Source of the DNA: CAMPJM01 sp964440915
GTDB lineage: Bacteria > Bacteroidota > Bacteroidia > Cytophagales > Cyclobacteriaceae
Direction: 5' to 3'
NCBI GenBank assembly: GCA_964440915.1
Contig: CAYTTV010000013.1
Span: forward strand, 1-64,000
Length of the DNA: 64,000 bases
Part shown: positions 25,158 through 33,796 of the stretch, piece by piece
Layout of the letters: the number at the start of each line of letters is the position of its first letter
Position numbering within the stretch: position 1 is the stretch's first letter
Made by a program: the position numbers and the translations under genes
Notes under the pieces: generated by a model
What the model was told of the DNA's origin: nothing
The model's database searches: none
Seen by the model: the letters and a program-made list of their open reading frames with translations, nothing else

Positions 25158-26895
25158 TCGCCTCTCTTTTTGGAAACGCAGCATCTACCAATTCCACATA
25201 GTGCTATTTTGCCTTCTGACCGCTACTACGTCGGTCAGTGGGCAAACCTTTTATACCGGTGTCGATTTGTCTTATGTCAATGAAATGGAAGATTGTGGCG
25301 CAGTTTACTATGAGGACAATGTGGCCAAAGATCCCTATGCTATATTCTCGGATCAGGGTGCCAATCTGGTAAGGCTGCGCTTGTGGCATACCCCCGACTG
25401 GACCGAATACAGTACATTAACAGATGTGAAAAAAGCCATCGCCAAGACAAAGGATGCTGGCATGCAGGCCATGTTGGATTTTCATTATTCCGATACATGG
25501 ACGGATCCTGGCGCTCAACAGATTCCCGCTGCCTGGAATGCAGTAGAAACTTTAGAAACATTGGCAGATTCTGTTTATGCATATACCTATGCTGTGCTGA
25601 AGCAATTGGGCGATGAAAACCTGCTACCGGAGCTCGTACAATTGGGCAATGAAATCAATGGCAACATCCTATTGAAGGAGGGGGAAGATTTATATCCTAT
25701 TAATTGGAGCAGGAATAAGCTTTTGCTGGATAGGGCAGCCGATGCGGTGGATGCCATCAATAATGAATACAGCACTGCCATAAAAACGATTTTACATGTG
25801 GCCAAACCTGAAGACGCTATCCATTGGTTTAGCAATGCCGCTCAAAACGGCATAAACCGTTATGACATCATAGGGCTATCTTATTATCCAGGGTGGTCTT
25901 CACTTTCGCTAAGGGAAGCCGCACACCATGTAAAAACACTGAAAGAGACCCATGGCAAAGACGTATTGATTGTAGAAACAGGCTACCCATGGACATTAGG
26001 CAGTAACGACAATGCCAACAATGTGCTGGGCAGCGATAACCTGTTGGCCGTTTATGATGGTGCCAGCCCAGAGAATCAAAGGGATTTCTTGATAGAACTG
26101 GCTTTTCTAGTAAAAGAAAACGGAGGATTGGGAGTTGTATATTGGGAACCGGCTTGGGTAAGCACTCCTTGCAGCACGCTTTGGGGAGAAGGATCGCATT
26201 ATGAGAATGCCACTTTCTTTGATTTTGACAATAACTTAAATGCCGCAGCTGAATTTTTAGGATATGATTATACCATAAAACCGGAAGGGCTTCATGATGT
26301 AGAAGTGAAGTTTCTGGTAGAAATGGTAGGCGTTGATACGGCAAATGGGGCTTTTGTCACAGGCGACTTTACCGGTGAGCCTTGGCAACATGAACAAATG
26401 ACCCATGTCAAGAAGAGGATATATGAATTCACTACATCTATCCCAGGAAGATCAGAGGGGGCCTATATCTTTTACAACCGCAATAGCTGGCTTAATGCTT
26501 ATCGTGAAAACGTACCGTCAAACTGTGCCCTCTATTGGGACGATCATAGAAAATATATTGTGAAAGATGAACCGATAAGCTTCGAACAACAATGGAGCAG
26601 TTGTGCGGAAATTGATTGGGAGGACGATGAAGATCCGGTATTGGGCATCGAACACAGCTCCCACATAAAAAAACATCCCTATCCTAATCCGAGTACGGGA
26701 ATAATCTATATCCCTTCATTAAGCAGCACAGACCAAGTTGTTTTATATGACATCACTGGAAAGCAGATGGATACAAACCAACTGTGGCATCAATCCGATA
26801 CTGTATTGGATTTGAGCAGTTTGTCAAAAGGGATATACACTATAAAGATTATTGGAAAGGAAAATACCTACGCTTCCAAAATCATGCTACATTAA
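25141..26895 (+). CDS. GH53 endo-beta-1,4-galactanase with C-terminal binding module and T9SS sorting domain
   Basis: Starts at tandem ATGs 25141/25144 inside the susD 3' end; 584 residues. After a signal sequence, residues about 35-375 form the GH53 barrel (GVDLSYVNEMEDCGA, RLRLWHTPDWTEYS, LDFHYSDTWTDPG). The acid/base is Glu171 in LGNEING and the nucleophile Glu279 in VETGYPW. WGEGSHYENATFFDF closes the fold. Residues about 385-500 look like an added beta-sandwich of the starch-binding or SusE/F type. The last 75 residues (YPNPSTGIIYIPS, LYDITGK, LSKGIYTIKI) are a type A type IX secretion sorting domain, so this enzyme should be secreted or surface-attached. It would cut pectic type I galactan outside the cell. 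Confidence 0.93.
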   Translation: MMVIINRLSFWKRSIYQFHIVLFCLLTATTSVSGQTFYTGVDLSYVNEMEDCGAVYYEDNVAKDPYAIFSDQGANLVRLRLWHTPDWTEYSTLTDVKKAIAKTKDAGMQAMLDFHYSDTWTDPGAQQIPAAWNAVETLETLADSVYAYTYAVLKQLGDENLLPELVQLGNEINGNILLKEGEDLYPINWSRNKLLLDRAADAVDAINNEYSTAIKTILHVAKPEDAIHWFSNAAQNGINRYDIIGLSYYPGWSSLSLREAAHHVKTLKETHGKDVLIVETGYPWTLGSNDNANNVLGSDNLLAVYDGASPENQRDFLIELAFLVKENGGLGVVYWEPAWVSTPCSTLWGEGSHYENATFFDFDNNLNAAAEFLGYDYTIKPEGLHDVEVKFLVEMVGVDTANGAFVTGDFTGEPWQHEQMTHVKKRIYEFTTSIPGRSEGAYIFYNRNSWLNAYRENVPSNCALYWDDHRKYIVKDEPISFEQQWSSCAEIDWEDDEDPVLGIEHSSHIKKHPYPNPSTGIIYIPSLSSTDQVVLYDITGKQMDTNQLWHQSDTVLDLSSLSKGIYTIKIIGKENTYASKIMLH

Positions 26896-26922
26896 ATTTA
26901 TTACTGGAAAATAAGAACATAC

Positions 26923-28023
26923 ATGAAAGTACTACTTACAGCATTGCTAGGACTCACAGTCCTACCCTTCTGCCATGCGCAAAAGCTTTACTTGGGGGCA
27001 GACCTATCTTATGTGAACGAGGTAGAAGACTGTGGTGCCCAATTTTATCAGGATGGAAAAGCGGTCGATCCCTATGCTTTATTTGCAAAAGAAGGTGCCA
27101 ACCTCATACGTGTCCGGCTTTGGCATAATCCCGACTGGACCAACTACTCTAATCTAGAAGATGTTGTTCGCACTATAAAAAGAAGTAAGGCAGCAGGCAT
27201 GGAAGTGTTGCTGGACTTTCATTATTCCGATACCTGGGCAGATCCGGGCAAACAATATATTCCCGCTGCTTGGGCCAATATCGAAGATGTGGAAACACTT
27301 GGAGATTCTTTATACCAGTACACCTACAAGACCTTAGCATATTTGGACAAACTAGGTTTGCTACCAGAAATGGTGCAGGTAGGCAATGAAACCAATAGTG
27401 AAATTTTGCAGCCAGAAGCAGAAATGAACACGGATACGATCCATTGGGAACGCAATGTGAAACTCCTGAACAGAGGGATCGAAGCCGTGAATACGATTGC
27501 CAAAGAAAAAGGAAAGAAAATTGAGACCATGCTGCATATTGCTCAGCCAGAAAATGCCTTTTCATGGTTCAAAGAGGCATTTAAGCAAGGCATCCATGAT
27601 TTTGATTGGATCGGATTGTCCTACTATCCCACTTGGTCTACTTATAGTATCAACCAACTAAGCGAAGCAGTAGACTCGTTAAAAACATTGTACAACAAGC
27701 AAATCATGGTCGTAGAAACGGCATACCCATACATGTTAGAAGATGTCGACAATGCCAACAACATATTGGTAGAAGGCGCACTAATACCAGGCTACCCAGC
27801 AACTCCCAAAGGGCAATTGGAGTATATGTTGGAGCTTACCAGGCAAACCTTGAAAGGTGGAGGAGCCGGTGTCATTTATTGGGAACCAGCCTGGGTTTCA
27901 TCCTCGTGCTCTACTTTGTGGGGACAAGGCTCTCATTGGGAGAACGCCACTTTTTTTGATGCATTAAACAACAACGAGGCTTTGCCAGCTTTTCAATTTT
28001 TCAACCACGATAATTATAAATAA
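26923..28023 (+). CDS. GH53 endo-beta-1,4-galactanase, single-domain paralogue
   Basis: A 366-residue tandem paralogue of the upstream GH53. The signal peptide ends CHAQ near residue 20, and the rest is one catalytic barrel. The acid/base is Glu156 in VGNETNSE and the nucleophile Glu265 in VETAYPY; the closing WGQGSHWENATFF matches its neighbour. It lacks the extra binding module and T9SS domain, so it should act in the periplasm on imported fragments while the longer copy works outside. The stop shares one base with the next start (TAATG). Confidence 0.93.
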   Translation: MKVLLTALLGLTVLPFCHAQKLYLGADLSYVNEVEDCGAQFYQDGKAVDPYALFAKEGANLIRVRLWHNPDWTNYSNLEDVVRTIKRSKAAGMEVLLDFHYSDTWADPGKQYIPAAWANIEDVETLGDSLYQYTYKTLAYLDKLGLLPEMVQVGNETNSEILQPEAEMNTDTIHWERNVKLLNRGIEAVNTIAKEKGKKIETMLHIAQPENAFSWFKEAFKQGIHDFDWIGLSYYPTWSTYSINQLSEAVDSLKTLYNKQIMVVETAYPYMLEDVDNANNILVEGALIPGYPATPKGQLEYMLELTRQTLKGGGAGVIYWEPAWVSSSCSTLWGQGSHWENATFFDALNNNEALPAFQFFNHDNYK

Positions 28024-30386
28024 TGAAAAAGAATTCTTTAAGCGTATTTCTTATCACTATAATAAGCCTATTATTTGCAGGATGTGGCAGCGAAATGAGG
28101 TCACAAGAAGGCGTACCTGAAACAAGAACCGTTACTTTATTCAATGAAGGCTGGGAATTCACCCGAGATGCCGAAGGAGCCAATGGTTGGAAAGAAGTCA
28201 GGTTGCCCCATACACCCAAGATTGAGCCGCTCATCGTGAACGACCAATGGCAAGGCATCTGTTGGTATAAAAAAACGATCACAGTAGAGCAGGCTGAAAA
28301 CCAAAGGACATTCCTCAGATTTGAGGGCGTCATGCATGAGGCAGATGTGTGGATAGACACAGTACATATAGCACACCATTTAGGGGGCTACCTTCCCTTT
28401 ATCATCGACATCACCCCTTATATTAAAAATGGATCTGCTGAAATAAAAGTAAAAGTAAACAATGAAGACAATCCAATTATCCCTCCTGGCAAGCCCCTGA
28501 ATGATCTTGACTTCAATTATTATGGTGGCCTCTATCGGGACGTTTTCTTGATCACCACAAATGAAATCCACATTACAGATGCGGTAGAAGATGAGGAAAA
28601 AGGGGGAGGCGTATTGATTTATTTCGATGACGTTACGGCTGAAAGAGGCAAAGGAATGCTTCAAGTTCAGTTTAAGAACAACAAAGATGAGAACGTTAAA
28701 GTCCACCTTGCGGCCACCCTAAAGCACGGCAATGATGCCATAGAGTGGGCTTCTGAGCCAATAGAAGTTACAGCAAACAGCGATGGAAAAATCCTACAGG
28801 CTGTTGAGGTTGAGCAGCCCAGGCTATGGTCGCCACAGCACCCCAATCTATATCAACTAGAAGTTGTATTATATGCAGACGACAAAGTGGTGGATCGCTA
28901 TACTGAAACGACCGGCATTAGAAGCATCGCTTTGCAAGAGGACGGCTTTTATCTCAATGGCGAGAAGCTTTTTATTCGAGGCACCAACAGGCATCAGGAA
29001 TATCCTTATGTAGGCTATGCCTTATCGCCGGAAGCCAACTTCCGGGATGCCGTCAAAATAAAGAATGCAGGCTTTGACCTTGTCCGTCTTGCGCATTACC
29101 CTCAATCCACAGCTTTTTTAGATGCCTGTGATGAGTTGGGCTTGATTGTAATGAACTGCTTGCCAGGATGGCAATTTATTGGCGATGATGCATTTCGCGA
29201 AGTTGCCTTTCAGAACATTCGGGATATGGTACGAAGGGATAGAAACCATCCCAGTATATTTTTCTGGGAAGTGTCACTCAACGAGTCGGACATGGATGAT
29301 GCATTCATGACAAAAGCCAATGAAATCTTGGACGAAGAATTGCCATTCAATCATGTTTATAGTGCTGGATGGATAGACCATGAAACCTATGACCTGTTTA
29401 TTCCTGCGAGGCAACATGCCAAGCCTCCTCATTATTGGAATCACTACAAAGAGGGCAAGCGCAGTATTTTCATTGCCGAGTATGGCGATTGGGAGTATTA
29501 TGCGCACAACGCCGGCTTCAATCAAAAGGCATTCAGCGACCTGAGAGAAGAAGAAAGGACAAGCCGGCAGCTAAGGGGCGTCGGAGAAAAAGGATTGCTA
29601 CAACAGGCGCTTAACTTCCAAGAAGCTGCCAACTCTAACCGAAAAGGAAGTAATGGTACTATTGGAGACGCCAACTGGCTTATGTTTGACTATAACCGAG
29701 GCTATGCGGATGATATCGAATCTTCCGGCATAAGTGACATATTCCGTATCCCTAAGTTTACCTACTATTTTTACAAAAGTCAGCGTTCACCCGAAGGAAA
29801 CCTGGAACATCCTGCCCTGGAGTCTGGGCCTATGGTATATATTGCTTCTTATTGGGAGCCTACGTCTTCTACAGAAATCAAGGTTTTCAGTAACTGCGAA
29901 GAGGTTGCGCTGTACTTAAACGATCAATTGATTGCTCGGAATACACCAAATATTTCTGAAATATCGGATCATCTTAATCATCCTCCCTTCATATTTAACC
30001 TGTCGGGTTTTGAAGAAGGGACACTAAAAGCGGTAGGCTATATTGATGGCAAGGAAGTAGTCGAACATCAGGTAAGCACGTCAGGGAAGCCTGCTAAAAT
30101 ACAATTGATGGCAGACCAATCTGGCAAAACGTTTTCGGCAAATGATGTGATTTTTGTTTATGCCCAAATTTTAGACGAGAACAATGAACCTGTATATGAA
30201 AATAATATTCCTGTTAAGTTCTCTATTCTAAAAGGAGATGGGAATATTATTGGAGGAGAAGTAATCAACAGTGAGGCAGGGATCAGTACCATTTTGTTAA
30301 AAACTCAAGCAGCGGATAGTATTACCATTCAGGCATCTGCAGTTGGTCTGGAAGGAGATGAAATAAATATTGAAATTCAACATTAA
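28023..30386 (+). CDS. GH2 family beta-galactosidase lipoprotein
   Basis: 787 residues with a lipobox at Cys21 (LLFAGC). GH2 sugar-binding domain (about 40-185: LFNEGWEFTRD, WQGICWYKKTI, NYYGGLYRDVFLI), Ig-like domain (about 190-295) and TIM barrel (about 300-590: LNGEKLFIRGTNRHQEYPYVG). The acid/base is Glu421 in VSLNES and the nucleophile Glu486 in IAEYGDWEYY. The C-terminal part has a DUF4982-like region and a bacterial Ig domain (about 690-785). It should release galactose from galactan oligomers. Last gene of the operon; a 16-bp palindrome follows about 110 bases later. Confidence 0.93.
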   Translation: MKKNSLSVFLITIISLLFAGCGSEMRSQEGVPETRTVTLFNEGWEFTRDAEGANGWKEVRLPHTPKIEPLIVNDQWQGICWYKKTITVEQAENQRTFLRFEGVMHEADVWIDTVHIAHHLGGYLPFIIDITPYIKNGSAEIKVKVNNEDNPIIPPGKPLNDLDFNYYGGLYRDVFLITTNEIHITDAVEDEEKGGGVLIYFDDVTAERGKGMLQVQFKNNKDENVKVHLAATLKHGNDAIEWASEPIEVTANSDGKILQAVEVEQPRLWSPQHPNLYQLEVVLYADDKVVDRYTETTGIRSIALQEDGFYLNGEKLFIRGTNRHQEYPYVGYALSPEANFRDAVKIKNAGFDLVRLAHYPQSTAFLDACDELGLIVMNCLPGWQFIGDDAFREVAFQNIRDMVRRDRNHPSIFFWEVSLNESDMDDAFMTKANEILDEELPFNHVYSAGWIDHETYDLFIPARQHAKPPHYWNHYKEGKRSIFIAEYGDWEYYAHNAGFNQKAFSDLREEERTSRQLRGVGEKGLLQQALNFQEAANSNRKGSNGTIGDANWLMFDYNRGYADDIESSGISDIFRIPKFTYYFYKSQRSPEGNLEHPALESGPMVYIASYWEPTSSTEIKVFSNCEEVALYLNDQLIARNTPNISEISDHLNHPPFIFNLSGFEEGTLKAVGYIDGKEVVEHQVSTSGKPAKIQLMADQSGKTFSANDVIFVYAQILDENNEPVYENNIPVKFSILKGDGNIIGGEVINSEAGISTILLKTQAADSITIQASAVGLEGDEINIEIQH

Positions 30387-30703
30387 TAGACTATTTCTTG
30401 AAGACTCTCTCATCTGATATAAGATATTTGTCGTCCGATACGGCTGGTTAGTTTTAACAAAGAGATTTTTTAAATAGCGATAGAATCGCTGTTCTCGCCA
30501 GCCCTCGTTTGCAACGAGGGCTGGCGAGGTTTATGAACCACCAGCAAAATAGGGGGAAATAATAAACCTATAAGGTTCGACGGGGGTACCATAAGAGCAT
30601 TATGGTAAATGTCTTTGTAGATATTTATAAACAATGGCAGAAAAACCTAATAGGTCTAAGGGTGCCCGCCATAAGCTATCTGCCATGTTGTGGATCGCCT
30701 GTT
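30387..30703. other. Intergenic region between the galactan operon and the antitoxin remnant
   Basis: No gene is supported. It contains the palindrome at 30494-30528 and a second structured-looking stretch (30581-30686) with ACCATAA/TTATGGT and ATGGCAGA (30634-30641)/TCTGCCAT (30679-30686) inverted repeats. Confidence 0.5.
30494..30528 (+). repeat. Long perfect palindrome, family D type
   Basis: A 16-bp perfect stem (arm CTCGCCAGCCCTCGTT) with a three-base TGC loop. The apex TT-TGC-AA is the same as in the 19132-19154 palindrome although the arms differ, which suggests one repeat family with fixed apex. It may also serve as the operon's transcript end, but has no T-run. Confidence 0.75.
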
Positions 30704-30897
30704 TTAGGCTAATTTCACAAAGTTGTCTTCAAGCTTTACGTTGAAGTTTATCTCAGCTTTAAGAGCCTTAAACACCTTTAAAATAGTGTCAACTGTGGCA
30801 CTATTTGCGCTACTCTCAAGTTTGGAAATCTGAGATTTCTGAACGCCTACCAATTTTCCTAATTGTTCCTGCGTCAGGTTACGCTCTTGTCTGGCTG
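30704..30897 (-). CDS. HigA-like XRE family antitoxin, 5' part lost in assembly gap
   Basis: The open frame on the minus strand runs from the gap to a TAA at 30704-30706 and encodes at least 64 residues. It contains a helix-turn-helix (NLTQEQLGKLVGVQKSQISK), then LESSANSATVDTILKVFKAL, and ends VKLEDNFVKLA. This is the C-terminal two thirds of an XRE/HigA-type antitoxin, a DNA-binding repressor of its own toxin-antitoxin operon. In HigBA order the toxin gene would lie upstream, inside or beyond the run of N. The start and the toxin cannot be seen. Confidence 0.75.
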
Positions 30898-30997
30898 NNN
30901 NNNNNNNNNNNNNNNNNNNNNNNNNNNNNNNNNNNNNNNNNNNNNNNNNNNNNNNNNNNNNNNNNNNNNNNNNNNNNNNNNNNNNNNNNNNNNNNNN
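30898..30997. other. Assembly gap (100 N)
   Basis: One hundred N of the kind used for gaps of unknown size. It interrupts the antitoxin gene; the flanks do not repeat each other, so real sequence is missing. Confidence 0.95.
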
Positions 30998-31101
30998 TAC
31001 GTTGTGGATTACTAATCTAATAAATTTCCAACCTAATTGAAGCAGTTGTTAAAATGTACATTTAAACTTCTACATTACACATTTAATCATCAGCATAAAA
31101 C

Positions 31102-31146
31102 CCTCCAAGCGTTGATTTAGAAAAGATCCGTTGGAGGCTTTTTTAG
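31102..31146 (+). terminator. Probable bidirectional terminator
   Basis: CCTCCAA (31102-31108) pairs with TTGGAGG (31131-31137), followed on the plus strand by CTTTTTTAG and on the minus strand by GTTTTATG. On the minus strand it can end the TonB receptor transcript. On the plus strand it implies transcription coming out of the gap. Confidence 0.65.
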
Positions 31147-31162
31147 CACTACTCGTCGATGA

Positions 31163-31210
31163 GATTTCAAATATTTATTCCGCGAAAGCTCCATAAATTT
31201 TGAAATGACG
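31163..31210 (-). repeat. Palindromic repeat, family A, copy 5
   Basis: Core of the family A element with the AAA/TTT version of the arms, 50 bases from the TonB receptor stop. Only the hairpin core is conserved; the flanks differ from copies 3 and 4. Confidence 0.8.
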
Positions 31211-31262
31211 CTGAGAATAATTGGGTCTAGTTTTCGACCTGGGTTAAAACTAAAACCCCAAT

Positions 31263-33689
31263 TTAAAACTCAAATATAAACCCTAACGAAGGTACTATAG
31301 TGGCATTTCTATCTTCAAGGATTATCGGTATGGCATTGCTGCCATCGATCTGTATAGGCTGGCCATCTGTGGTCTTGAATCCTGAGTTTTCTTCGTTGCG
31401 CTCAAAGGTAAACTTGGGCAAGGATGGCGTTTTGTAAAAGAGCACGTTTTGGAAATCTACAAACAAGCTCAGACTTACTTTTTCGAAATTGAACTTCTTG
31501 TCCACCCGCAAATCCAATTGCTGAAAGGCGTCCAATCTCCTGCCGTTCAATTGGCTGTAGTCGTAGATGCCTCTACCTGTTGTGAGATAGTTGGCAGTAG
31601 ACATTGGAACATCATAAGGCGTATAGGGTTGTCCACCTGCGATTCGGTATTTGAGCCCAACATCCCAATTGTTCTTGAACTTGTAACCTAAAGTGGATGA
31701 AATGACGAAACCGTAATCCCATGTAGAAGGGTTGAACTTATTGTCAACGCCAGAAAAGGCTGATTTGTAAACAGTAGCGCTGGCGACATAAAACAGGTTC
31801 TTGATCAGCTTCTGCTGTACATAGGTTTCTAAGCCATAAACACGGCCCTTGCCAGTGGAAACATAGTGTTCACCGCCGACGGCCGAATAGTCCGTGCCGA
31901 TGTTGGCAAAAGATATCCCACTTTCGAGAGAAACAGGATAGTTGTTATAATCCTTATAAAATGCTTCAACGGTAAAGCGGAAATCGTTACGGGGAATAAA
32001 TTGCGTGCCCAGCGTATAATGAATCGAATTGATATACTTCAGATTTTTATTTACCAAAGTATTATCGGCATCTCTAAAACCGAGCATGGTATAAACCGGA
32101 AGCTTGTAATAACTGCCCACCGAGGCGGAGATATTCCATTTGTCATTGGTCGCATAGGAAACTGATACTCTTGGAGAAAAGGTCTTCAAGGGATTCAACC
32201 CATCCCCTGTGAAGGTATTGATATCTGACCTAAAGCCTCCCGAGATCAAGAAACTATCATCAAAAAAGTATTTGGAAAAGTGAGCATAGGCACCCATCCT
32301 GAAAAAATCAATGGCGGTTTCACTAAATATGCTCATGGCTGGAACTGTTGTACCTCCACCAGGAGCTGTCACTTCTTGTCGGATGGTGTTAAAAATAGAG
32401 GCGTCATATTTCACATACTGTCCATTGATCCCATAGCTGTACTTCCACCCATTGATATACTTATTTACATCCAACCGCAACTTGTTTTCTATTTCGTGGC
32501 TTCCTAGCGAAAACAGTTTGTCTCCCGACCTCAGCGCATTGTTTTCATACCGGTCAGCACTGTTAAAAAACATATTCCTACTCAAAGCGACAGTAAAATA
32601 GCCATTGCTGACCAATCGCTTCAAACTTGCCCCTACGGTGTAATTCCACTGCTTGATCAATGGATTGGCGCGGATGATGTATTCGTTGTTGGCGTCTGCA
32701 TCCTTAGAAGCTTCCAAGCTAAAATTATCAATGGCGCCCACACCTATAAAATTAAGTTCTGTCTTATTGTCAATTTTATGATTGATTTTGTACTGAAAAT
32801 CCCAATAGTCTGGCCGGATGGGCAAATCCAATAGTTTGAACAGATATTGCAGGTATGACCTTCTTGCGGAAGCCAAAAATGTTGTCTTCTTTCCTAAAGG
32901 TCCTTCCAAAGTTGTGGCGAACTCACTCCCAGAAAGTCGGATGTTACCGCTCAACTTATCCGGGTTGCCATCTCGCTGTTTGATCACAATCGTAGAAGCC
33001 AAAGCATTGTCATACCGGCTATCAAAAGCAGAGGATGTCAGTTGTACATCTTGAATAAAGGAAACATTTAAAATACCAGTTGCTCCGCCACTCGCTCCCT
33101 GCGTTTGAAAATGGTTGAGCACAGGGATTTCAATGCCATCCAAATAATATACATTTTCACTAGGCCCGCCACCTCGCACAATGATGTCGTTTCTGTTGGG
33201 CGCAGTACCACCTGCCACGCCAGGCAGCACTTGAATCACTTTAGAAACGTCAAAATTTCCACCTGGATTTACCTTTATCTCCTCAGCACTTAGCCTTTGT
33301 GTTGCCAATGGTGTAACCATATCGGTCGCTCTAACCGTTCTGCCCACGCTAACCACTACTTCATCAAGCTGTTCGGCACTTTCTACCAATTCAATCTGTA
33401 GCACTTGTGCATTGCCAGAAGTGAGATTGATATTGTAGGAAATGAAAGTTTGATAACCTACATATGATGCCTCTAGGCTGTACCTTCCGACTCTAGTCTG
33501 CAATTTGAAAGAACCATTTACATCGGTAATGGCATATATTGTATCACTCCCTATCAACGCTATTGTGACGCCGGGCAACAGCTCCTGCGTATTTCTGTCC
33601 TTAACTGTTCCATTGACAATTCCCATTGTTTGAGATTTTACCGAAACAAGGGATAAAAAGAACAAAGTAAGGGCGATGAAATATTTCAT
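31263..33689 (-). CDS. TonB-dependent outer membrane receptor with carboxypeptidase-like regulatory domain
   Basis: 808 residues. The signal peptide is cut near residue 20 (VSVKSQ). A CarboxypepD_reg-like domain follows (about 24-108: IVNGTVKDRNTQELLPGVTI), then a DEVVVSVGR TonB-box-like segment and the plug (about 120-240: VIQVLPGVAGGTAPNRNDII, RGGGPSENVYYLDG). The barrel ends in an aromatic (LGFIFEF). It lacks the SusC signature and has no SusD partner, so it resembles the FecA/siderophore-type group; the ligand is unknown. It is divergent from a MarR gene with an operator-like palindrome over its promoter. Confidence 0.92.
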   Translation of the reverse strand: MKYFIALTLFFLSLVSVKSQTMGIVNGTVKDRNTQELLPGVTIALIGSDTIYAITDVNGSFKLQTRVGRYSLEASYVGYQTFISYNINLTSGNAQVLQIELVESAEQLDEVVVSVGRTVRATDMVTPLATQRLSAEEIKVNPGGNFDVSKVIQVLPGVAGGTAPNRNDIIVRGGGPSENVYYLDGIEIPVLNHFQTQGASGGATGILNVSFIQDVQLTSSAFDSRYDNALASTIVIKQRDGNPDKLSGNIRLSGSEFATTLEGPLGKKTTFLASARRSYLQYLFKLLDLPIRPDYWDFQYKINHKIDNKTELNFIGVGAIDNFSLEASKDADANNEYIIRANPLIKQWNYTVGASLKRLVSNGYFTVALSRNMFFNSADRYENNALRSGDKLFSLGSHEIENKLRLDVNKYINGWKYSYGINGQYVKYDASIFNTIRQEVTAPGGGTTVPAMSIFSETAIDFFRMGAYAHFSKYFFDDSFLISGGFRSDINTFTGDGLNPLKTFSPRVSVSYATNDKWNISASVGSYYKLPVYTMLGFRDADNTLVNKNLKYINSIHYTLGTQFIPRNDFRFTVEAFYKDYNNYPVSLESGISFANIGTDYSAVGGEHYVSTGKGRVYGLETYVQQKLIKNLFYVASATVYKSAFSGVDNKFNPSTWDYGFVISSTLGYKFKNNWDVGLKYRIAGGQPYTPYDVPMSTANYLTTGRGIYDYSQLNGRRLDAFQQLDLRVDKKFNFEKVSLSLFVDFQNVLFYKTPSLPKFTFERNEENSGFKTTDGQPIQIDGSNAIPIILEDRNATIVPSLGFIFEF

Positions 33690-33698
33690 AAATTTAAA

Positions 33699-33720
33699 TT
33701 TAGTGCAAATATATACTAAA
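33699..33720 (-). promoter_or_regulatory. TonB receptor promoter overlapped by a candidate MarR operator
   Basis: On the minus strand TATATTTG (33706-33713) matches the -7 consensus. It lies exactly inside an inverted repeat TTTAGT (33699-33704) / ACTAAA (33715-33720). A further TTAGT half-site follows at 33731-33735 next to a GTAATTAC palindrome. A dimeric regulator bound here would block the receptor promoter. Confidence 0.55.
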
Positions 33721-33796
33721 AGTAATTACCTTAGTGGATGTTAAGCATTATATAGAAATAAATAGTATAATAATACACCAGTATAGTGAAAATGGC

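Noticed and set aside
30805..31020. Plus-strand ORF through the N run
   Set aside because: Contains 34 undefined residues and is antisense to the HigA-like gene.
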